The translations under genes were made by a program, and so were the position numbers. Below are positions 55,968 through 64,000 of a DNA stretch of 64,000 nucleotides, one piece after another. Source of the DNA: Arabidopsis thaliana (lineage: Eukaryota; Streptophyta; Magnoliopsida; Brassicales; Brassicaceae); assembly GCF_000001735.4 (NCBI RefSeq), contig NC_003076.8, positions 7,130,001 through 7,194,000 of the forward strand, read 5' to 3'. How positions within the stretch are numbered: the stretch's first letter is position 1; every line of letters begins with the position of its first letter. Under the pieces are notes generated by a model. The model did no database searches. It was given only the letters and a program-made list of their open reading frames with translations, and was not told where the DNA came from.

Positions 55968-56813
55968 ATGACGGTCGAGAAACCACAAGAAATGACCGGC
56001 GATACAAACTCCGACGGATTCCTAACTAACAAAGACGTTCACAGAATAAAGCATCCATCGCTAGATACCAACGATAGTTCCTCCAGCCGATACTCCGTCG
56101 ATTCTCAGAAATCAAGAATAGGACCACCGCCTGGGACTTACGTCATCAAACTCCCTAAGGATCAGATCTACCGTGTTCCTCCACCGGAAAATGCTCACCG
56201 TTACGAGTATCTCTCTCGCCGGAAAACAAACAAATCGTGTTGCCGGCGATGTTTATGCTATTCCCTCTCTGCTTTACTCATCATTATCGTCCTCGCAGCG
56301 ATTGCCTTCGGATTCTTCTACCTCGTTTACCAGCCGCATAAGCCACAGTTCTCCGTGAGTGGAGTCTCCGTCACCGGAATCAACCTGACGTCATCTTCTC
56401 CGTTTTCTCCGGTGATCAGAATCAAGTTGCGATCTCAGAACGTTAAAGGTAAACTCGGTTTGATATACGAGAAAGGAAATGAGGCTGACGTGTTTTTTAA
56501 CGGAACCAAACTTGGGAACGGCGAGTTCACGGCGTTTAAGCAGCCGGCGGGTAATGTAACGGTGATCGTGACGGTGTTAAAGGGATCGAGTGTTAAGTTA
56601 AAGAGCTCGTCGCGTAAAGAGTTAACGGAATCGCAGAAGAAAGGAAAAGTGCCGTTTGGTCTCAGAATTAAAGCGCCGGTTAAGTTTAAGGTTGGCTCCG
56701 TTACAACGTGGACGATGACCATTACGGTGGATTGCAAAATAACAGTGGATAAGTTAACGGCGTCAGCAACTGTGAAGACGGAAAATTGCGAAACGGGCTT
56801 GAGCCTGTTGTAA
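55968..56813 (+). CDS. NDR1/HIN1-like (LEA-2) membrane protein
   Basis: Intronless, 281 aa. Residues 1-88 are a cytosolic head that is Ser-rich and then Pro-rich (RIGPPPGTYVIKLPKDQIYR). A basic Cys cluster CCRRCLC at about 90-96 precedes one membrane span (SALLIIIVLAAIAFGFFYLV, about 98-118). The rest is an apoplastic LEA-2 beta domain with N-glycosylation motifs (INLTSS, FNGT, GNVT) and the closing DCKITVDKL. NHL proteins are linked to pathogen response and membrane-wall contact; the specific role of this member is not visible. Convergent with NSE1, 602 bases apart. Likely At5g21130. Confidence 0.92.
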   Translation: MTVEKPQEMTGDTNSDGFLTNKDVHRIKHPSLDTNDSSSSRYSVDSQKSRIGPPPGTYVIKLPKDQIYRVPPPENAHRYEYLSRRKTNKSCCRRCLCYSLSALLIIIVLAAIAFGFFYLVYQPHKPQFSVSGVSVTGINLTSSSPFSPVIRIKLRSQNVKGKLGLIYEKGNEADVFFNGTKLGNGEFTAFKQPAGNVTVIVTVLKGSSVKLKSSSRKELTESQKKGKVPFGLRIKAPVKFKVGSVTTWTMTITVDCKITVDKLTASATVKTENCETGLSLL

Positions 56814-57415
56814 AATTTGAGCTAGTTTTGTTTATGCCTTGATGGGCTTTGTTCGAATTATGTTATTTTTAGTTTGTTTGATTCAATATATATTTTTGAA
56901 TTAAAATTGAAATTTGCTCTGTTCAAATTGGAAGTTTGAATTTTAGTTTTACATTTGGAAAAGAGAAACATATTGACTGAAATATTTTGAAATGACTAAA
57001 ATTAGTAGAAAATCTAGGTGAAATTAGATTCTTAATAAGAAAAAAATCATAAAACTCGGCATTAATGCATTTCAAGTCAATTGGATATCTTAACATTTGT
57101 TGAAATATTTTAAGATATCCTACCATTCTTAAATAAAAAATTTTAAATTAAAATTTTACATTTATAAGTTCATTTGAATTTTAGTTAAATGCACAAAGGA
57201 CAAAATCACATTTTAGTATAAATTCTCGGAATTAAAATTTAAATATATTGTAGACTTTAACCGAGGAGTTTAAATATATTTTAACACTCCATGACTCCAT
57301 TAATGATCCACAAGAGAAAGCATCAGATCATACCAAACTTCTAGTGATGTTTGGACATAGAACGGCCATCAAAATATACATCTAAGCCCTAAAACCGGAG
57401 TTCTTAAACGGTTTT
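56814..57415. other. 3' gap between the convergent NHL-type and NSE1 genes
   Basis: AT-rich 3' untranslated and spacer sequence. I see nothing else in it. Confidence 0.55.
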
Positions 57416-59521
57416 TTACCTCGAGTGCCCAACGCTACGGGTTACTCTTCTCGTATTAGCACCACTAGTTGAAGCTAAAGAAGCTTGAGAAGAACCATTT
57501 TCAGTTGAGTCTCGCTGTTGTCTTCTTCTTTTGGCTTTTGGAGCTGTTGCTTGAGTCTCGCTTTCCTCTTCATCATTCATTGCTTCTTCAGCAGCTTCTG
57601 TTTTTGTAATTTTACTCAAGGGCCATGGCTTCCCGCAACCAGAGCAACGTTTATCATCCTACAATTTCAATGTGATCAGAATGTAAAATACTATTGAAGT
57701 CAAACTCATATACCATTATTGAGGAAAATCTAAAGAATATGTGTGTAGTGTGTACCCTTTGAGATAACAATTTTTTGAGGCAGTACTTGTGTATCCGGAC
57801 AGGGCAACCTTCGGTTGGACACAAATCTGCCTGAAAAGTTGGATACGAGTGTCAGAAAACAAAGCATCAGATATTGAATCAGTAGCGAATAAGTTTATCA
57901 TCACAATGTGAGTTCTAATCCAATCAGGTTTTTTCAGAATGCAGACCTTTACTCCAGCTTCATTGCAGACCTCACAGGAAGGAACATCATTGTTTCTGAA
58001 CCAACTGCGAAGGTCAAGAAGAGATCTTATACCAAGTCCAATGTTTCTCTCTCTTGTGCGGCACAGCCACTTGTCCCTTACAAGTTCATCGAGAGTTTTT
58101 TCCTTTTGTGTCATTGAAAAGTTCTTGAAAGCAGGAGGGACTTGCTGTTGACTGCTGCTGGCTTCACTTGATATCTGAGATATTAACACAAGATCTGTCA
58201 ACCGAAACAAAGAGAATACATTTATACAGTCCATAGCAATAATAGCTTTAAAATTCATTAATAGTCTTCACCACACTGATAGATGAGAATATCTGAGACA
58301 TTTGAGATTCGTTTATTCATATTGATTCAACAATCATAAACGGGGATAAAACACTTCATACAAAAAACACAACTCAGAGTGCATGCAATTTTATCCACAA
58401 GCGCACAAGCGACAAAGTTGATTATCGTTTGAGATCATATCTCATACAGAACAGAATACTATACTTTCAAGCGACTCTGTAAGGTAGAACCAGTATTGAA
58501 GTCACCATGATCAGTTAATTGAACAATGGATATGGATGGATTCATTTAGTCAATAAATGAAGAGGTAAATATTAGATAGACATAAGTCAGAGACTATGAC
58601 TGACCTGATTCTCCAATCGAATATTAAGAGCATCAAAGCTCGATATGCAACCTTGAGCAGCTTCATCCTGTGCAATTGCTTCTATCTGCCAGAAGTTAAA
58701 GTCATCAATGTCACAGAAAAGTAGCACAGATATCCATCCACTGAGTGCACACATAGCAAGAAAAGGGAATGACAAAGGAGAAATTTATATGTTATATAAA
58801 CTTGTGGCAAAGAAGAGTGAAATCCAGATAATGATAACTCGTACAAATGAATAGAACTTGAGATATTTGATCAACAACAGAAGAAAAGCCAGAGAGAAAA
58901 AGAGTCCAAGAGAGTGACTTACAATGCCTTTAAAAAATGCAATCTGGGGAACAGAATATTTAGTCCCGAGTTTGGATTGATCATCAGCCACATTGTTAAC
59001 GACTCCATAACAAACTTGGCCATCATACTGATCTCTACAAGCCTTCAACTCAAAGTGAACATATGAGAGTTCCTTGTTTATCTCAAGAAGGTACTTGTCA
59101 AATATTTTTTTAACAGTTACTGCAACCAAAAAAACAAACGAACAATTTCATCAATATAATGTGGTTCCTTTAACAACATTCAACATCAAGGTACCCAGTA
59201 ATTCAATTCACCCTTAGCATCAGGATACAAGTCTACAATAAACCTTTCAATCAGCAGCATATGCAATAACTAAACCAGACCAGCTAAACAATCATAGGAA
59301 TTCGTAAATTACAGATTTTGATTCAATAGAAATTCAATCCGGAATTAACACACAAAAGTAAGTTTGATATTCATCCGAATCGTATTAAATAAGAGGAGAG
59401 CGAGACCTGGGTTTCTGCCGGTGACGGCGGTGAAGATTGAGTGAAATTCTTTCTCCTTGAGAGGACCTCGTGAAATCAAAGCCTGAATTAGGGTATGGTG
59501 CTTCCAGCTTAGCGATGCCAT
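57416..59521 (-). CDS. NSE1: NSE1, RING-like subunit of the SMC5/6 complex
   Basis: Exons, high to low: 59521-59407, 59119-58923, 58685-58605, 58174-57947, 57830-57756 and 57658-57416; 312 aa. The frame opens at a GTG upstream; the ATG is at 59521 (MASLSWKHHTLIQAL). Residues 1-190 are winged-helix repeats that bind NSE3 (LISRGPLKEKEFHSIF, KIFDKYLLEINKELSYVHFE, LDELVRDKWLCR). About 205-260 is the NSE1-type RING-like zinc domain (SCEVCNEAG, DLCPTEGCPVRIHKYCLKK, RCSGCGKPW) with all Cys and His present. The tail is acidic then basic (AKRRRQQRD), probably nuclear. SMC5/6 acts in DNA repair and chromosome segregation; I recall loss causing embryo defects (emb1379). Likely At5g21140. Confidence 0.94.
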
Positions 59522-62170
59522 CCTTAGAGACCTCCGTAATTTCACAGTATGAAAAAGCTAGGGTTTTAGAATCTGGTGAACCCTGATTGTTTCTGTGAAT
59601 TAGGGTTTTGTATTTGTTGGGGAGACAGAAAGTGCGGTGAGAGAGAGACGGAATGGCGGGAAGCGTTATCGACACGATGACGCCATAAAATTATTTTGAC
59701 AGGTAATTGTTTTTTAATACAGCTTTAATTTTATCTTTTCTGAAATACGAAAAGTCCATTTTGCGTTTGTTGTTTGTGGTTAAGAGGCGTGGTAATTCCG
59801 TAATTGTAAAGTAGTCCAAAATTAATGAAAATTAGCAAACCTGACAATGAAATGTATTGGAATTGCAAAAAATGACTTAAAAAGGACCTGCCAAAAAGCA
59901 ATATATATTTAAGAGTAATGGCATCATTATATCTTTCCACTAGTTTGCAGGTTATAAGCATAATGAAAAAAAAAAAAAAGTAGATTGAAAATTATGTTTG
60001 TCACATCACGTTAAATCATTTATTTATTCATTTGGAATTAGTTAAAATCATGTGTTACATAATACTTTATAGCTTAGAAATATATAAGTTGGAAAATTTA
60101 AGCTATAGAAAACAAAAGAAAAAAAAATTATGAGCCCATTTTTTTTTTTTTCCAATTTTTGGTTAAACAGTTTCCACAAATTCATAATTTTTTTAACAGT
60201 AAGATGTGTATTGTCTCGTTTATGAAGAATACCATAGTTAAAAGGACCAATCTAATCATACAACAACTTTTAGATATTTTTGGTAAATAGGGTGTGAATA
60301 GTTACGGCAGTTGGGGCGGACACAATCGTCAATGGATCAGACCACTTTTTATTTACCATTCATCAATTATAGTCCGCAGTGGTCGGGACAAAAAAAAATA
60401 GAAGAAAACCGCAGCGGATCATTTGCGGACCGTTTTTACATACAAATAAACTTGGTTCGCAGAGGTTTATTATCTGCCCCAAAAATGAGAAGGAGTAAAC
60501 CGCAGACAAATTAGACCGCTTTGTCAACTGACTCAATTTATAACGAACAATTTGGTGTAGTCTTTGTGACTAGTGAGTTGAAATAGGAGTATATAAAGAG
60601 TAAAGAAACTTTTATAAACGGATAATAACGTTATTTTAAAAAGAAAATAAAAGAGAAAAAGCAGAAGTTAATATTATATACATGAAAACGACGACCTGCA
60701 AAACATTTAAAGGAGCGAGAGAATAACATAGGAATAGGAATAGAAAAGGATACAAGATGACAAAAACATCCACTGCACATCTCAGAAACTCGCCCTCGTT
60801 ATTTCATGCTACACAACTGCAGCATTTACTATTTTGTTTTTATACGTTTGGTATTTGCAGGACACAGAGACATTACGTACAACCAGTTTTCTTTTATCTT
60901 TTGTGGTAAATAGTTTTGTAATCTTTTCACTTTTTCAATAACTAATTTCAAAATTCAAACCAGTGATCAAATTTGAGGTGATGACAAAAAAAAAATTAGT
61001 CAAACGGTCAAACTGAGATATTTATATCTATCAATTGTGAAAATGTGATTAGTTCTTTTAACCTATAGTATACTTTAGTTCTTTTCAAAGTTGTTGATAT
61101 TTGAAGACGTTAAACTTGCGATTTTTCTTCATTTTCACTTCCATGTATATAGGATTGTCACTGCATGCCTAATAATAATATATGTGTGAAACCATTTTGC
61201 CACAATCACAATTGTTTATTGGAACACTTGTAATACATATATGTTGCAAAAAAAGGATATATACATTTGCTCTTAATACAAAGATAGGTACGTAATTAAG
61301 TAGTATATCATGTTACTAATTTGTTCATATAGCTCTTTTTGTGTATTTGAATATATGGATCTGATTCAAGAATTAATAATCATTGCATATCATAGTTCGT
61401 TTATTGTAACATATAGCATGTGTTATACAGTTTTATAGACTTGGGTCATGTAGCCACATCGATGCATCATGGCTTAAAGATATTCATAAATGAAACTAAC
61501 ACTTTCAAGTTTTAACTGATATCATCCACAATGGTTCTGGTACTCATTTAAGAGAGTTATTACCTCCAAATCTATATTATACCATAGAGTAATTCCGCTA
61601 ATGTTTTTGTAAAACTGTTAGAATTCGAACAAAAAATTATCTGGAAGAGGAGAAAGATATACCAGTCATTTAATACTATAATAAAGAACAACATCTTTAG
61701 CACCAAAATTGATAAAGAACGACATAAATAGGAATGGTGAAGAAAAAGATGATCCCAAAGGTAGAAAACAGTAAGTGGAGAAGAAGAGCTTTTTTGTTAC
61801 TAGTATATTCAACAACTCATTCACTGTTGCAAGATTCTAATTTATAGATGTGTTAACTTGAACCAGATCATAACAAATAAGATGAATAACCGGTTTAAGT
61901 ACCTGAATATTTGCACTAGTAATCCACCAAACAATGAAATTCCATATACTATTTACTTGTAAACGATTTGATTCTATATATACTCTTAAGATTCCATATA
62001 ACATCGAATCACCTAACATTATTTTGTCCAAATCCAAATTGTTTCTAAATTCTCTAACAATAATAAAAAAAACGTAACGAGAGAAGTAAATTGATAAGAC
62101 ATTGAAACGAAAAGAAAGGAATATGGAGCGAAAAAATAATTAAGAAAAGAAAGAAAACAGTGGGACCTAC
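59522..62170. other. Divergent gap between NSE1 and AGO9
   Basis: AT-rich except for 60297-60540, which is rich in GCGGAC, CCGCAG and GACCGC words, like the subterminal motifs of plant hAT elements. No complete terminal repeats were found. No gene is seen. Confidence 0.5.
59656..59662 (-). promoter_or_regulatory. E2F-like core site upstream of NSE1
   Basis: GCGGGAA on the plus strand (TTCCCGC on the gene strand) lies about 135 bases before the ATG. It fits the E2F core TTSSCGS and would suit S-phase expression of a DNA-maintenance gene. Two telobox-like TAGGGTTTT strings lie at about 59561 and 59601. Confidence 0.4.
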
Positions 62171-62171
62171 C

Positions 62172-63469
62172 TATAAAACCTCTTGCGTCTTGCGTCTGCG
62201 GCTTTCTTTATAAGCGACACACCTATATTTTAGTGAATCACCAAAACAAACAAACCCTTTCTTCTTCCTCTCATAATCCCTCTCTCTCTTCTTCTCTCTC
62301 GCTCGCTGCTCTGTTTAGGGTTTTTCTCGTTCGTCTCTTCTATAAGTACTAGGTTTGTTTTTTACTCAAAAATCGTTCAATGTATGTTCGATTTTGAAGC
62401 TTTCATGCATGATTCCTGTTCATTTCGTCGATTTTGGTGGTTTTTTTCTCTTTTTTTTAGCGATTTCTGCGCTGTTAGTGTTCATCTGTATTTTTCGTCG
62501 TCGTCGTTTGGTGTTAAACAAGTGATTTTTGTTGTTTCATGAGTTTCTCTGGATTTTTTGGTCATGGTAGTGTTTGTTTATGTTGAATCTCACTGTTTTT
62601 TTTCTCTTTGAAGCTGCGTTCGTTGTTACATGATTTTCGTCTTCTTCTTCCTCTGAGTAATCGCTGTTTATTTTTCTACTCTGGATTTTTTGTTTTTTTG
62701 GTCTTCTCTTTGACCTCTGTTAAGAAATCTGGAAAAATAAATGTTGGCGTGTGTTTTTTACTAAAAAATTTGTTTGCATTTTCCCGAGAAAAATCTTCTG
62801 GGTTTCTTTTGCTGCTTTGTGTTCTTTGTCTCTACCTTCATTTTTTTATTCGCTTTATCCAACAGATCTCTCTCTCTCTCTCTCCCTCTCGCTTTTTAGG
62901 TGACCATTTTTTTTTTGTCATATATGATCATGTCACGTACATCTCTTCTTCACCATTTTTTTTTTCTGTCATAGATCTTCCTTATGCGGCTTTGAAGCAT
63001 GACGCGAATGATTTTGTTTGCTTTTGAGTAATCTGAGTCTAGTTTGTGATGGTGACGAATCTGTTCTTTAGATCTGTAGATTTCATCTCTAGTACTTGTT
63101 CAAGTGTGGGTTGATCAGTGTTTTTGCGTGAATGCTTTTGTTTATGCCATCTTTCTGTTTGTTCCTGAATCATGTTTTATATGCTGTGATTTAATGGTTT
63201 TAAGTAACTGTGTGAAGATCGCTTTGCTTTTATCAAGATGACACCTGACTCCATGAGTTTTTCTATGTGACGTTTGCTTTGTCCTGTGATTTAATAGTTC
63301 TCAGCTCTACTGGCTTAGATTTTCGGGTCAGAATTATTTTCATACTAAAAATTTGTGATAAATCTGGCTTCAACAATGGTTTCTTTGTAGCGTTTATGCT
63401 TTCCCATTGCTTTAAACAGATTATATTTTGGTGCTGTTCTTTTCTGACCTTCTGATATTTGTATCCCAG
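62172..63469 (+). promoter_or_regulatory. AGO9 TATA box, leader exon and leader intron
   Basis: TATAAAA at 62172-62178 precedes a leader full of TCTCTC. A donor at 62353 (ACTAG/GTTTGT) and an acceptor at 63469 (TATCCCAG) frame a ~1.1 kb leader intron ending two bases before the ATG. It is T-rich, with a CT repeat at about 62866-62886. Inferred from sequence signals. Confidence 0.55.
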
Positions 63470-63471
63470 AG

Positions 63472-64000
63472 ATGGATTCTGATGAACCGAATGGGAGTGG
63501 ATTACCACCTCCACCACCTTTCGTTCCAGCAAATCTTGTCCCTGAAGTGGAGCCTGTAAAAAAGAACATTCTTCTCCCAATGGCTCGGCCTCGAGGCAGC
63601 GGCTCCAAAGGACAGAAGATTCCTCTTCTTACTAATCACTTTGGAGTCAAGTTCAACAAACCAAGCGGTTACTTCTTTCATTACAGTGTATGTATACTGT
63701 GACCTCTAATAATCCTCTATTTGTATCAGTGCGTTTCCTGTTTTATCTCTATGATACATGATGGATTTGTTTCTTTAAAATTTGCTACAGGTTGCTATCA
63801 ATTATGAAGATGGCCGTCCAGTGGAGGCTAAAGGTATCGGCCGAAAGATTCTTGACAAAGTTCAGGAGACCTATCAAAGTGATTTGGGTGCCAAATACTT
63901 TGCTTATGATGGCGAGAAGACTCTCTTCACTGTTGGTGCTCTTCCCAGCAACAAACTTGACTTCTCTGTTGTTCTTGAAGAAATACCTTCTAGCAGGTGT
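63472..64000 (+). CDS. AGO9: AGO9, AGO4-clade Argonaute, 5' part
   Basis: Exons 63472-63687 and 63791 to beyond the right edge; about 140 residues are visible. The start MDSDEPNGSG leads to a Pro-rich head (LPPPPPFVPA), then the AGO4-clade N domain: RGSGSKGQKIPLLTNHFGVK, FFHYSVAINYEDGRPVEAKG, FAYDGEKTLFTVGALP. The first intron sits after HYS, exactly as in AGO8. AGO9 binds 24-nt siRNAs silencing transposons and acts in Arabidopsis ovules to limit gamete-precursor fate. PAZ, MID and PIWI lie outside the window. No lesion in the visible part. Likely At5g21150. Confidence 0.94.

Noticed and set aside
62608..63027. 139-codon ORF in the AGO9 leader intron
   Set aside because: Phe/Leu/Ser-rich translation of T-rich intron sequence.
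1..64000. tRNA genes, rRNA, CRISPR arrays, bacterial-type operons or insertion sequences
   Set aside because: None seen; all structure is that of a plant nuclear chromosome.

Overview
This is plant nuclear DNA, almost certainly Arabidopsis thaliana chromosome 5. Genes are densely packed and intron-rich with GT-AG introns, the gaps are AT-rich, and the gene order matches what I remember of the At5g20990 to At5g21150 interval. That identification comes from recognising the proteins and their order, not from a search. I placed the exons by hand from splice sites and reading-frame continuity. Every complete model closes in frame: BPM5 410 aa, AGO8 850, homoserine dehydrogenase 378, EFR3-like 1046, LRR protein 218, ascorbate oxidases 573 and 572, NSE1 312.

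Layout. 1-3397 (-): molybdenum-cofactor enzyme CNX1, cut by the left edge before most of its G domain. 3.4-6.0 kb: gene-poor, with a ~735 bp foldback element, unrecognised exon-like debris and one unassigned minus-strand ORF. 6062-8374 (+): BPM5, a MATH-BTB adaptor. 8748-9670: a poly(A)-tailed retroposon inside a 15 bp target duplication. 9892-14272 (-): AGO8. 15058-16677 (-): F-box/WD40 gene FBX2. 17.4-17.7 kb (-): a broken F-box-associated relic. 17890-18957 (+): hyccin. 19153-22745 (-): homoserine dehydrogenase. 23185-25174: a Helitron and a TIR element six bases apart. 26356-27490 (+): a His-rich membrane protein. 28035-32906 (-): an EFR3-like armadillo protein. 34758-36904 (+): a secreted LRR protein. 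38312-40719 and 42775-47409 (+): two tandem ascorbate oxidases. 52629-54185 (+): EIL2. 55968-56813 (+): an NDR1/HIN1-like protein. 57416-59521 (-): NSE1. From 63472 (+): AGO9, cut by the right edge.

Links between genes. Hyccin and the EFR3-like protein, about 9 kb apart, belong to the same plasma-membrane PI4K-alpha complex. The ascorbate oxidases are a tandem pair whose 3' ends look homogenised. AGO8 and AGO9 are same-clade Argonautes at opposite ends of the window. AGO8 carries two lesions, a frameshift and an in-frame stop, that only shifted splice acceptors can bypass. The other neighbours appear unrelated.

I found no RNA gene, CRISPR array or wholly new system. The most interesting signals are the AGO8 lesions, the conversion-like tract in the oxidases, the layered small transposons, and the two PI4K-complex genes lying together.
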